A DNA stretch of 64,000 nucleotides from positions 2,049,595-2,113,594 of the forward strand of contig OY759263.1 of NCBI GenBank assembly GCA_963662155.1. Reading direction: 5' to 3'. Shown here in pieces: positions 33,230 through 45,387 of the stretch. The notes under the pieces are model-generated. The model was not told the origin of the DNA and did no database searches. It saw only the letters and a list, made by a program, of their open reading frames with translations. A program made the position numbers and the translations under genes. Within the stretch, counting starts at the first letter, position 1, and each line of letters begins with the position of its first letter. The DNA is from Lamellibrachia columna. Lineage: Eukaryota > Annelida > Polychaeta > Sabellida > Siboglinidae.

Positions 33230-34565
33230 TGTGTGTATGGATACTGTCGCTGCCTTGCTACATGCACACATAGACAGTCTCCATACCCACACCATGGATA
33301 AGTTTACGCTGAGCACTGTGTTTTAAAGGCAGTTTAGGTGAGGAGGTGTGGTGAAAGGGAGTTCCATAATAGCTTCTTGAAATGATTTTGGGTTTTTTAT
33401 GTTGGTAATTTTTGGTGGAATCATATTCCATATGCGAATGGCTCTGGGATAAAATGAAAAGACCATTGCATTTATACGACACTTGGGGGGCTATGTATTG
33501 TCCACGGGTTCGAGAGCGAGTTAGTAGGCCTGGAGGGGGGGGGGTGATCTCAATAATGTTGTTTAGAATTTTGGAGAAGGTAGTGGCTTGTTTGATAATG
33601 CGCCTTCGTTCGAGGGTTAATTAGATCTGCTGGATTTGTGTTCCGTCTGTAATAATTTTTAACAAATCTGGCAGCAGAGTGTTGCACTCTTTCAAGGCTT
33701 TTAACTTGTGAAAAGGTGTGGGGATTCCATATGGGTGAAGAGTACTCAAGTTTTGGCCGGATTAGCATGTTGTACGCTGTTTGTTTAACTTCGGGTTTAC
33801 ATGGGCCAAGAGTTCGTTTAATCATGCCTAAACATTTCGAAGATTTTGAAGTTATGTCAGTGACGTGATTTGTCCAGGTTAATTTGGAATCCAATTTTAC
33901 TCCGAGGTATGAGTGGCTGGATACGGTGGATAATGGCTGGCCAGAAAGCGAGTACTTGTGTGTGCTGGGTTTAGTTTTGTTTGTTATTGGAAGGTGGACG
34001 CATTTAGATACATTAAATTCCATTTGCCATTTGTCTGACCATGTTTGGAGTTGGCTTAGGTCAGTTTGGAGAATTTCGTGGTCGGTTTTGGAAGAAATTT
34101 TACGATATATAATACTATCATCTGCAAAAAGGCGTATAGAAGATTTGATGTTCCCATTTATGTCATTTATGTAGAGTAAGAAGAGGAAAGGTCCTAGAAC
34201 TGAACCCTGTGTGACACCAGATGTGACATCTGTGATGTCCGACAGGGCACCGTTAACTGAGACTCTCTGTTTGCGGTTGGATAGAAAAGATTTGATCCAA
34301 TTTTGTGTGTTTCCAGTGATTCCGTAGGAGGTTAATTTTGATAGAAGACGTAGGTGAGGCACTTTGTCGAAGGCTTTGGCAAAGTCAAGCAGGATTGCGT
34401 CAATTTGGGTCTTGTTGTCCATAGCAGTCATCCAGTCGTGGACTGTCTCAATGAGTTGAGATTCACAAGACAGTCCCGACCGGAATCCGTGTTGGAAGTG
34501 GAGAATGATGTTATGCTTGTGCAGGTGTTTCCACATGTTGCTTAGGATAAGATGGCAAGTAAACG
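33230..34565 (-). pseudogene. LINE (same family as the intron 1 copy): RT to 3' end, 5'-truncated
   Basis: Minus-strand ORF2 from the RT fingers: QHGFRSGLSCESQLIETVHD, AILLDFAKAFDKVPHLRLL, SGVTQGSVLGPFLFLLYIND, IRLFADDSIIYRKIS, SKTDHEILQTDLSQLQTW, KWQMEFNVSKCVHLPI, HSYLGVKLDSKLTW, then LERVQHSAARFVKNYYRR. A frameshift near 33620 is followed by FYPRAIRIWNMIPPKI and a stop near 33325. The catalytic FADD is intact in a 341-codon open frame. The 3' region has a strong hairpin (GTATGGATACTGTC at 33235, GACAGTCTCCATAC at 33273). This copy has none of the arrays found at 8143-15127. Confidence 0.88.
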
Positions 34566-34960
34566 AGGAAGCCATTGGCTTATCGAGAGTTTTTAATCTG
34601 TGTGTAATCCGCCCTCCTCAGATAAGCGTCAACCTTGTTTATAAACATTCAAGCTGCTAGCAATCAATCTGTAGGTAATTTGTTCCATTCATTGATTGTC
34701 CTCTGTGAGAACGAGTACTTCCTGATATCCAATCTACACTGATCCTTTACTAATGTTACCTCATGTCCTCTAGTTCTATTATCTTTCTTGAGTGGAAAAA
34801 CAATTATTTCTACCAATATTGTCATACCCATTCAATACCTCCTCTTAATCGTTTTGTCTCTAGGGTTGTTAAACCACATACTTTCAGCCGTTCTTCATAG
34901 CTAAGGTCTCTCAGTTGTGGAATCGTTTTAGTTTCTCTCCTCTAGTCGGCCTCACCCGTC
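34566..34960 (-). mobile_element. CR1/L2-like LINE 3' fragment, homologous to 10433-10872
   Basis: Read on the - strand it gives broken frames matching RTRGHEVTLVKDQCRLDIRK, YSFSQRTINEWNKLP and then the 3' untranslated GATAAGCCAATGGCTTCCTC, CTTGCCATC. It is followed directly by the RT of the other LINE (33230-34565). The nested fragment at 10433-10872 carries the same tail sequence. Confidence 0.7.
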
Positions 34961-35691
34961 TATAAGTCGAACTACGCGAACGAACATATCATGTTTCACT
35001 GTAAAATATACCCAAAGCTCCTTGGAATATTTAATATGTAGTTGTAAATGATATGAATATCCAATATTTTCATAGCCATTCATTATCTAAAAATACGTGA
35101 AATTGATCTCGATTTAACCTCCGTGTCTATAGTGTTGTTAAACAAAATTCGTGTAGGCATTCATAACCAGGTCTCTCACGAGATTGGACAAAACGATTAG
35201 ACAATGTCCACAACATGTACGCCACCAATCGGCAAAAAAAATAAAAAATTAAACAACGGTTGCGGGTCATATTTGTGACGTCATTGCGATATGTTTGTTT
35301 GACCGAGCAATGTATGCTGCTCTCTGTGATATATTTCGAACTTGGTCATACAACATTTTAAATTACAATTTCAGAAAAGGGTTCTTTTATTTAGGTAAAT
35401 GCGTATGTAGTTAGTTGTATTATCTGCTATCGTGCAAAACGCCACATTAATGACACAATCAAAATCATACTTAACACATAATCCATAATTATATACATCA
35501 TTAAATCAAGTATCTCCAATTAGGTTGTTACTGCCGACATATCGCCGACCTCGCCCAGCCTACAGGCTCTTGTCAAAGGGATGAGCTACTGATTAGACAG
35601 CAGGGATTACGCTGTATCAGTCACCGAGGACCTGTGACAGCCGTCGTTGTTTACTGGACCGAAACATCCAATGTACCAAATCGATTGTTAC
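34961..35691. other. Unassigned sequence
   Basis: AT-rich DNA, nothing recognised. Confidence 0.4.
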
Positions 35692-36254
<563 letters not shown>

Positions 36255-36754
36255 CATAAAAGTGCGCTCGAAAGAAAATCTAGAAAATTCAAACATGTTG
36301 GGCATGGTGGAAGGAACGCAGAGGCGGGGACGCCCCAGCACAAGGACTCAACTGGACTGCCACTGACCAAACTGAGAGAGGCGGTGCAGGGTCGAGATGG
36401 CTGGAGGAGGCGGATCTTGCGAGTCACCAGACGTCGACTGCAACTTGACATGAGAAGACTGGCGCAGTCAGGCCATCTGTGACGCGTGGAAGGTATCTCC
36501 ACGAGCCGACTTAACCTGGGGATTAACCTCAGCCGCCGCAGACAGCCACTGTGGTCAGCATTGTCGATTCCTACAGCTGCCACTGCGTGCAGACATCCAG
36601 TGTCTATGGTTGTGTAGAAGACTCGAGCAGAGAGTTGCACAGATTGCTCGGTCATACAGACAAATGCAGTGAGTATGGTACGGTAGCACGATGTCTTGTA
36701 GATGCATATGTAATTATCATTATACAGATCATTGTAACTCTCTTTGACTCTAGA
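36255..36754. other. Unassigned sequence
   Basis: More GC-rich than its surroundings but no convincing ORF. The 352-codon - strand ORF across this region has no recognisable domain and runs through a tandem repeat. Confidence 0.4.
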
Positions 36755-36892
36755 CACACGCGATGGTGCACAGTGATGGTGCACTGTGATGGTGCACTGC
36801 GATGGTGCACTGCGATGGCGCACAGTGATGGTGCACTGTGATAGTGCACTGCGATGGTGCACTGCGATGGTGCACAGTGATGGTGCACTGTG
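36755..36892. repeat. 13-bp tandem repeat, about 10 copies
   Basis: GATGGTGCACTGC and variants (GATGGTGCACAGT, GATGGCGCAC, GATAGTGCAC). Nearly every unit carries GTGCAC. Confidence 0.9.
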
Positions 36893-37309
36893 CATATTCG
36901 GTCCTTTTGGGCACCGATAATAATGTCTCGATAGGCTTAAATCGCACAGGTCTCTTTCGTTATTGTCACAGAGAAACAATATCAGGTTAGTCATTACATG
37001 AAGTGAATGGGACGTCGTTACAATTGTCATCATCATGCGAGACTGCTGTCCGTGTAACTGCATACGCTCTGGAACGCCTGGTGTAGTGTAGGTGCGCCCG
37101 CACGCACACCCTCGCAGACACACAGCCACACGCCGTAGGCAGTGTGATTTGTTCTAACGCACACCCTGCACCACAACGGACAGATGGACAAAGAAATGCG
37201 GGTGAATCACAGAGTCATAGTACTGTCACCATACATGCCACAATCGCAACGCCTATCGTTGTATCACATCGCATAACTATATCGCCTTGGCTTATTGTTC
37301 ATTACAGGA
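36893..37309. other. Unassigned sequence
   Basis: Nothing recognised. Confidence 0.35.
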
Positions 37310-37692
37310 GCTTTGACTCAGAACGAGACATCGTCTCTGACTGCAGCGAAACCTGTTGTGAACCCAAAACGAGGCAGCGTCTCTGACTACAGCGACACCT
37401 GCTGTGAATCCAGAACAAAGCAGCGTCACTGACAGCAGCAACACCAACTGTAGACCCAGAACGAGACAGAGTCACTTACTGCAGGGAGCCAGCGGTAGAC
37501 CCAGAACGAGGCAGCTTCACTGACTGCAGCGACACCAGCGGTATACCCCGAACGAAACTGCATCTCTGACTGCAATGACACCTGCTGTGAACCCAGAACG
37601 AGACAGCATCACTGACTGCAGCGACATCAGCGGTAGATCCAGAACAAGGCAGCGTCACTGACTGCTGCGACACCAGCGGTAGACCCAGTTTC
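37310..37692. repeat. 46-bp imperfect tandem repeat, about 8 copies
   Basis: Unit approximately ACCCAGAACGAGGCAGCGTC, ACTGACTGCAGCGACACCAG, CGGTAG. Copies are well diverged (CCTGCTGTGA for CCAGCGGTAG, for example), so this is older than most arrays here. Confidence 0.85.
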
Positions 37693-38032
37693 ACCAGACA
37701 TGTCCTGCTAAATGACGTAATGCTACCCCGGGTGCGTCAGTTGATTCGGATGCCTGGATCATCATGTGACGTCAAGAGAAACAGGTCTTCTGGTCTGATG
37801 ACGCAGAATAGTGTTGATCGTTCAGCGGTTTATTCAATGTACGTAGCTTGGGCAGTGATCTTTAGTTCCGCGGAGTATGGCATTTCCAAGAGTGATAATA
37901 CAATCTGCAGTGAGAGTACTTCTTGGCCTCGTGACTGACAATAAGAAAAACAGTGAGTGACAACAGGACAAGCTGTGAGTGACAATAGGACAAGCTGTGA
38001 TTGACAAGATAAGCTGTCCATTCTCGCCAGAA

Positions 38033-38335
38033 ATGAGTGCCCCTGACTGCAGTGTGGTGGCGCCACCAGCGTCGACGGACTCGATGATGAACTGGTTCGC
38101 TGTCCTGGGCGCGGTTGTCGTGGCCGCGTGCGTCTTCGGAACGCTCTACGTATGGATCATCTACGCCGGACGTCTCAAGCGACAGATCAGGCGTCGACTG
38201 ACCATGCGTCAGTTCAGCGAGGCCGCGAGGAACGTGACGTCACTCGGCCAGGACACTGAACAGCGTCATCTGGCGTACCCACACATGCTCGTCTTCCCGG
38301 CGCGAGCACCTAGCGGAGAAGAGCGACATGTTTAA
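38033..38335 (+). CDS. Small predicted single-pass membrane protein (100 aa) or exon
   Basis: ATG at 38033 (GAAATGAG, with A at -3 (AAATGA context)) opens a 100-residue frame ending at TAA 38333-38335. Residues 1-17 are polar, followed by [20 protein letters not shown] and VWIIYAG, a clear membrane segment at about residues 18-44, then a basic stop-transfer stretch [15 protein letters not shown] and a polar tail. GC content and codon use rise sharply against the flanking AT-rich DNA, which supports coding. TTCTCGCCAG just upstream could be a splice acceptor, in which case this is a terminal exon. I do not recognise the family. A (CA)n tract begins about 80 bp downstream. Confidence 0.45.
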   Translation: MSAPDCSVVAPPASTDSMMNWFAVLGAVVVAACVFGTLYVWIIYAGRLKRQIRRRLTMRQFSEAARNVTSLGQDTEQRHLAYPHMLVFPARAPSGEERHV

Positions 38336-38414
38336 ACGTGCACACTGCGTCACATGTATCGTAGGGTTTATTGTACGACTGTAGTACAGGCTGAGCTTTA
38401 TACACCAGAGATAT

Positions 38415-38757
<343 letters not shown>

Positions 38758-39448
38758 ATCCTACAATGGACGGTTATTTTCCACATAACCGTGGAAGTAA
38801 ATATATTCATCAATAGTAAATTGTAGAGGTTGTGAATATAAATAACAGTTCCGCAAGAATCGGGTTGTGTTCACCTGTGTCCACATTAAACACATGGATG
38901 GGATCAATGAAAGTGTTTTAGACATTCACGTGTTGTTTCTCGTTCACTTCGTTTCTACTAATACTATGTTTCGGAAGAGAGCTTTAGATAAGACCGTCTG
39001 CTAAACCGTTGTTACTGGAGTAATGCCAAGGTAACATGTGCCTCAAGTAGACATTCATTGGTGGCATTACTGCAGATACCCAACAGATGGCGCCCTTAAC
39101 CACAGAACACGCACTCATCAGTGATATGAGTGGATTGATTTAAGATGTTTTTAACAGAGTTAAACAGAGTGTTTAACTGAATGACAATAGAGTGAGCTGA
39201 TTGAATCAGCTAAACTATCAACAGAATGATGTGGAGTCCCGCGAAAACCGTCGAGTTCTGCGAAAACCGTCGAGACGAACCAGAGTAGCCTCACACGCAG
39301 CAACATATGTGCTATAGTGGAAGGGTAATTACATCGATACAACGATAAAATATGGGACCCCCTAAGCTTACATTTTTCTTTCTTATGGGACCCACCAGAC
39401 CTCCTCATTTCGAACACTGCAGACAATGTCCGACCTCCTCTGTGCACT
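38758..39448. other. Unassigned sequence
   Basis: No gene recognised. A short duplication, CGCGAAAACCGTCGAG / TGCGAAAACCGTCGAG, lies at about 39240-39272. Confidence 0.4.
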
Positions 39449-40076
39449 CTGGGAGATCTAGCCGCCGTCACGCTTGGAAGATCTAGCCGCCGTCACGCTT
39501 GGAAGATCTAGCCACCGTCACGCTTGGAAGATCTAGCCACCGTCACGCTTGGAAGATCTAGCCGCCGTCACGCTTGGAAGATCTAGCCACCGTCACGCTT
39601 GGAAGATCTAGCCACCGTCACGCTTGGAAGATCTAGCCACCGTCACGCTTGGAAGATCTAGCCACCGTCACGCTTGGAAGATCTAGCCACCGTCACGCTT
39701 GGAAGATCTAGCCACCGTCACGCTTGGAAGATCTAGCCACCGTCACGCTTGGAAGATCTAGCCACCGTCACGCTTGGAAGATCTAGCCGCCGTCACGCTT
39801 GGAAGATCTAGCCACCGTCACGCTTGGAAGATCTAGCCGCCGTCACGCTTGGAAGATCTAGCCACCGTCACGCTTGGAAGATCTAGCCACCGTCACGCTT
39901 GGAAGATCTAGCCACCGTCACGCTTGGAAGATCTAGCCACCGTCACGCTTGGAAGATCTAGCCACCGTCACGCTTGGAAGATCTAGCCACCGTCACGCTT
40001 GGAAGATCTAGCCACCGTCACGCTTGGAAGATCTAGCCACCGTCACGCTTGGAAGATCTAGCCACCGTCACGCTTG
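39449..40076. repeat. 25-bp minisatellite, about 25 copies
   Basis: Unit GGAAGATCTAGCCACCGTCA plus CGCTT, 25 bp, very homogeneous; the only common variant is GCCGCCG/GCCACCG. AGATCT occurs in each unit. Confidence 0.97.
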
Positions 40077-41556
40077 CGCCAGAAAATGACACCTCGTGTG
40101 AAGGACACGACAAGAGGAAGAATCACTGAACATAAGTTTTATTCCGAAAGCGAAGTTTAATTCGAACTGCATCGTATAAACTGATAAAATTTTATTTTAT
40201 CAATTATCCAAACGGCCGGATGACAGAAACTGGGTGCATATATAATTTCCATCATATTGAACAGCACATTCTGCATCCAGGCGAAGATTAATCTGGTTCC
40301 CGGATCATTCCCTAGAGGCGCTCTGCATACTACGCTTAGGGAGATCCGGTAGGCGCGTTTTTTTTTTTGAGCAGGTAGGTTGAGCACCATGGGCATATAT
40401 GAACCAATGAGGTGCTCAGATTTCATCACGCTTTAAAGTATATGCCAGTTTGATTTAATTAGTTTTTAATAGCTAATGTTAGTAAGTCATTTGGAGGTTT
40501 ATTCGATGTATTAAGCCAAGATTATCAGCAGAAAAACAAGTTTCGAAAAGTTTATAGTTAAACCACCCAAGTGGATATGGACAAAATCCACATGGTGCCT
40601 AAGATTGATGGTACTGTTTAGACGCTCCAGTCTTCCCTTTAATCCTTTCCTTTTAATCCTGACATTTGCTAAATTGCTCTGGCCTGGGGGGTCAACGTAA
40701 TTGGGAAATGAGGGGGAGCCCTGGGAACCCTGGATTTGGCCCAGCTCCAAGAGTTCAAAAGTTTAACTTACAAAACTGGGCAAGGAAGATTTGGCAGACG
40801 TCATTGTCCAGCGGTTGAGAGGGTGGGTGGATTTAACAAGTTGACCAATGGTAAAGCGTATTCGGTATTTAAGCAATCACAGCGCCTCTAGTGACGGCGT
40901 CTGAATTTGGTAAACTGGGAGTATAAATAACCGGAAGAGTGATTGCAATGGCCGGCACAAGCTAAATTTTTTGGCATCCAAATTATCAGTAAGGGTGGTC
41001 CACGGCCTGCTTTAGCATTATGCTTAAAAATTGCAGGTCAGATTTAACCATGTTTCGCTTTAATCTTGTAGACATTAAGTGTCTAAGTGGTGTTTATATT
41101 CACTATTTTTCTTTACGGTTTATAGTGATATTTATCTTCAATGTTATTTAATTGTTATTGTGCGTGATTATATTGCTACTATGTATGTAGCCGTCTGATG
41201 TACACGATTAAAATCACTTCGAACCTGGAGAACAATGCGTTGACTACACTTAGGTAGTACTCTATGTACTCATTGGTCGAGTAAGTACAAATTCCAGCAG
41301 CGGATCCAGGGGGGTCTTAGGGGTCTCAAGACCTCCCTAGGCCATGAAAGGGGGTCTTAGACCACCCTGTGTCCGTGGCAAATAATACAGTAAAGGAACA
41401 CGAAGGGGAGACCGGGACTAGTCCGCCCACAGGGCAAGTCCACCAACCGGCTTTTATTCCGTGCCGTTGCAGAATTTAGTCATTTCGGTCACACGATTAA
41501 GTCACATGACCATCAAACTACATACAGCGCAGTGTTCGAAATGACCAATGACTCTT
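40077..41556. other. Unassigned sequence
   Basis: About 1.5 kb with no convincing gene. 41295-41360 (AGCGGATCCAGGGGGGTCTTAG) resembles the ends of short interspersed or inverted-repeat elements common in invertebrates, but I could not define its limits. Confidence 0.4.
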
Positions 41557-42630
41557 GGTACTTAGCTGTGGTGTCAGACTTATAGTACTATTGGTGCTTA
41601 GCTGAGGTGTCAGACTTATAGTACTATTGGTACTTAGCTGTGGTGTCAGACTTATAGTACTATTGGTACTTAGCTGTGGTGTCAGACTTATAGTACTATT
41701 GGTACTTAGCTGTGGTGTCAGACTTATAGTACTGTTGGTGCTTAGCTGAGGTGTCAGACTTATAGTACTATTGGTACTTAGCTGTGGTGTCAGACTTATA
41801 GTACTATTGGTACTTAGCTGTGGTGTCAGACTTATAGTACTATTGGTACTTAGCTGTGGTATCAGACTTATAGTACTATTGGTACTTAGCTGTGATGTCA
41901 GACTTATAGTACTATTGGTACTTAGCTATGGTGTCAGAATTATAGTACTATTGGTGCTTAGCTGTGGTGTCAGACTTATAGTACTATTGGTACTTAGCTG
42001 TGGTATCAGACTTATAGTACTATTGGTGCTTAGCTGAGGTGTCAGACTTATAGTACTATTGGTACTTAGCTGTGGTGTCAGACTTATAGTACTATTTGTA
42101 CTTAGCTGTGGTATCAGACTTATAGTACTATTGGCGCTTAGCTGTGGTATCAGACTTATAGTACTATTGGTACTTAGCTGTGGTGTCAGACTTATAGTAC
42201 TATTGGTACTTAGCTGTGGTGTCAGACTTATAGTACTATTGGTACTTAGCTGTGGTGTCAGACTTATAGTACTATTGGTGCTTAGCTGTGGTGTCAGACT
42301 TATAGTACTATTGGTGCTTAGCTGAGGTGTCAGTCTTATAGTACTATTGGTACTTAGCTGTGGTATCAGACTTATAGTACTATTGGTACTTAGCTGTGGT
42401 GTCAGACTTATAGTACTGTTGGTACTTAGCTGTGGTGTCAGACTTATAGTACTATTGGTACTTAGCTGTGGTATCAGACTTATAATACTATTGGTGCTTA
42501 GCTGTGGTATCAGACTTATAGTACTATTGGTACTTAGCTGTGGTGTCAGACTTATAGTACTATTGGTGCTTAGCTGTGGTATCAGACTCATAGTACTATT
42601 GGTACTTAGCTGTGGTATCAGACTTACAGG
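41557..42630. repeat. 36-bp minisatellite, about 30 copies, starting inside a LINE RT
   Basis: Unit GGTACTTAGCTGTGGTGTCA, GACTTATAGTACTATT, 36 bp. On the - strand it reads SLIPQLSTNSTI and enters directly from the RT sequence VENYCPVSL (around 42640), where LINEs normally continue N-Y-R-P-V-S-L-T/I and then a short helix. The unit thus plausibly began as LINE RT sequence, but no recognisable RT follows below 41557. 36 bp is in frame, giving 88-250-codon artefact ORFs. Variant sites: GTGTCA/GTATCA, GGTACT/GGTGCT, TGTGG/TGAGG. Confidence 0.93.
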
Positions 42631-44160
42631 GCAGTAGTTTTCTACTTTGAATTTTTCATCTTTCTTGAATATTGGCACTACATTAGAAATTATCCAGCCC
42701 TCTGGGACCTCACTTTTTCCATTGATCTTCTGTACAACTTAGTAATCGGAGATGTTAGTTGTTTTGATGCTTTCTTCAATACTATTGGTACTATTGGTAC
42801 TATTCCATCATCTCCTGGTGCTTTGGTGGGGTTACGTGACATCAGTTTTTTCATTACCTTAGTTTCATTGATTTCTATATAATTTAGCATTTCTCCTGGT
42901 TCACCATCAAACATTTGGCATGTCCTCCAGGTCTTCCTTTGTGAATACAGGTGCAAAGTAATCATTAAATATGTGTGCAGTTAGACTGTCATCATAAATT
43001 AGATCACAATTTGCATCTTTAATGGGTCCCACTCCTTTCATTCATTTTGCTACGTGCATATTTGAAGAATCCCTTTCTGTCTTCCTGGATATTGTCTGAT
43101 AGAAGTTTCTCTAGTCTTTTGGATTTCCTGATTTCTGTTGTCGTTTTTCTCCGGCAGTTGTTGCATCTTATGTAGTCCTCATGCAATGTACTCTCTTTAT
43201 ATCTGTTCCATAATTTCAGGCGTTTCTGTCTCAGTTAATATATTGCTTTGTTCCACCACATTGGCTTGTTCTGTTCCTCTTCCTGGTTTTGGTTGGCATA
43301 ATCTCCTCTACTAGTGTTTCCAATGTTTGCCTGAATATATTCCATCCTTTATTTATTTAAGTATTTTCCGCTACTTCTGACCAATCCTTCTTCCTTAGCA
43401 TCTCTTTGAATTCATCATAGTTTACTCTACATCGTTGTATGTTTCCTTCCATACATTTGGCATTTCATCGACAATCATTTCAAAGTGTACAATATTATGG
43501 TCACTGCTTCCGAACTGTTCAGACACTTTTACATTTCTCACTTGATCTGGGTTACTTGTTAGCATTAGATCTAGTGTATTTGCATTTCTTGTTGGTTCTC
43601 TAACATGATGATGTAAAAAGAGGTCCTCTGTCAGATCTCGAAATTCTCGCCTTGGTTGCATTCGGTTCTAATCTATGGCTCTGTGATTGAAGCCTCCACA
43701 TATCACTTTTTCTTCTTCTTTTCAGCTTGTGTAGACTGTTGTTGTTTGCAGTTGTGTTGTAGCATACCCCTACCGTTGTATCACATACTTCGTACCATAC
43801 AGTGTCTGTATCTTCTTTTAACAAGATTTAACAATAATCTACGTGTGTTAGTTCCCATAGCATAATAGCAATTAGATATACTTTCACATATATAAGACAT
43901 TCTCATTCTCTTCTCTTTCTGTCATTTCTCGTACAATCATATACTCATATCCATCCAATGACAGCTCCCCTTTCCCGACATAAGATAAAAACCCGGTCTG
44001 GTTTGTTCTCTATTACAGCACATTCCATCTCCTCCCTTTTACTCGCAATACTTCTTGCAACATACATTTCAAAACTGTTATTGGAGTGTTAGTAGCTCGG
44101 TTAGTGTTAGTAGGAAAGTTAGTGTTAGTATCCTTAATTATATGTACAGGATCCGTGGTT
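42631..44160 (-). pseudogene. LINE (CR1/L2-like) ORF2: endonuclease end and RT start
   Basis: Minus strand, 5' to 3': an endonuclease part with GGFNHRAIDW (about 43690, the GD-N-x-x-D-W block with D changed to G) and LFLHHHVREPTRNANTLDL, then VSEQFGSSDHNIVHFEMIV (about 43470-43530, the terminal S-D-H block); a decayed linker; then RT fingers KVMKKLMSRNPTKAPGDDGI, KKASKQLTSPITKLYRRSME, VVPIFKKDEKFKVENYCPVSL (42640-42870). A small in-frame expansion of TACTATTGG gives IVPIVPIV. Stops and frameshifts are frequent. Everything after the first RT block is replaced by the 36-bp array. Confidence 0.8.
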
Positions 44161-44339
44161 TGGGGGTATTACATACACTTTTCCCACTCCCCCTACCTCC
44201 ACTGGAAAACCCTCTACCTCGTCCCTTGTTGTTGCCCACAGCAGGCTTCGTCTTGTTTCCGGGAGGTCTGGGGGTTGCCTGTGGTGTTTGTGGGGGCAGC
44301 ATCTTCTTTCCCTACAATATTTCCATATTTAGTAATTAG

Positions 44340-45148
44340 GTTACTTTCTCCTCTTCGTTCTTTCAGTTCCTTCCTTAGGATGAATTCATCTTCTTTCTTT
44401 TCTTGTCATATCCCTCTTTATGTAGACTTCCTTCCTTCCTTCTTTGGACTTTTGAAGGATTTTGCTTTTATTTACCCTGTTCTTCAATTTGACCAGGATT
44501 GGTCTAGATCTAGCGTTTCCCTCCTGTCTCTCTTCCGGTAGACCGGTTAGCAGACAGTTTTTCCACACCATTAATATTTACCTTTTGTACCATTCTCTCC
44601 ATTATTTCCTTTTGCTGAGGTGCACTGGTCTACGTCCATTTCATCATTGCTACATGTTCCACGTGGGTTGCATCTTTTGCGATTTCCGGATTTCCTGTTA
44701 TCATAATATTGTTCACCCTATTCTACTTCTCGCTGCATTCATATGCTTCCTCCGTTGCTACTGTTCTTAAGTTTTGTTTTAGAAAAAATGGTTCCTCTAC
44801 TGCTGTCACTTCTTGCAACTTCTCCTCCATGTCAATAACTTTTTTCTCCAACTCATTATTTTTCTGCACTACATTCTTCACTACATCTAGAACATCAAAT
44901 GATTTTGGGTTACATTTTTTGCAAAACCAGTGTGACTGTACCTATTTTTCAACAATTTAAACATCTCACCTGTTATATCTTCACATCCTGGGATACCATA
45001 CCGAGCAGTATTCACAGGTTATTGCATTTTTATATTTTCCACAACTGCCTCTGTATTTCCTTCATTTAGTCCCTGTAAGTGGATTCAGTGCTACTGCCGC
45101 AGCCACCTCTCCCGCATTCTGTCGCTGTTCAGATGAAGACGCCGCCAT
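44340..45148 (-). pseudogene. LINE ORF1 (PHD-like finger, coiled coil, C-terminal domain)
   Basis: Starts at ATG 45148 in a strong context (CAAGATGGCGGCG): MAASSSEQRQNAGEV. After a frameshift: ITCEYCSVWYPR and SHWFCKKCNPK (a PHD-like Cys/Trp pattern), DVVKNVVQKNNELEKKVIDM (coiled coil), NNIMITGNPE, then RSRPILVKLKNRVNKSKILQ and KEVYIKRDMTRKERR (44386-44571), the usual C-terminal half of CR1/L2-type ORF1 proteins. Such proteins bind the element's RNA. Several stops and frameshifts. The young gypsy element is inserted about 40 bp upstream of this start. Confidence 0.7.
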
Positions 45149-45188
45149 CTTGAAAAGTTGACCAATTTAAACCACCAATTTATACTAA

Positions 45189-45387
45189 TGTAGCAGGGTG
45201 ACACCATGTTAATCGATAGGCGTCACCACCAGCTAATTAGTATTTTGAACAGCTGACGTACCAGCCTCGTCCTGGGGTAACGCAAAAGCCGATTTCGACA
45301 GCCACCTAGCTCAGTTGGAGCAAGTGCTGCATTTTTGATGTGTATGACTATCAACTGATAGACGACCCACCGAGACGACCTACCACA
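45189..45387 (+). mobile_element. 5' LTR of Ty3/gypsy element 1 (199 bp)
   Basis: TGTAGCAGGG to ACCTACCACA, with TG/CA ends. Identical to 51591-51789 except for one visible substitution (GACGACCC/GACAACCC), so the insertion is recent. CTAA precedes this LTR and CTAA follows the 3' LTR, a 4-bp target-site duplication. 45294-45328 is identical to 35 bp of the element's own pol (48736-48770). Confidence 0.97.

Noticed and set aside
41926..42678. 250-codon Ser/Thr-rich mucin-like ORF
   Set aside because: Translation of the 36-bp array, entered from a LINE RT fragment; no start or domain of its own.
44055..44541. Two + strand ORFs of 94 and 151 codons
   Set aside because: They lie opposite the LINE ORF1/ORF2 relics, which have recognisable motifs on the - strand.
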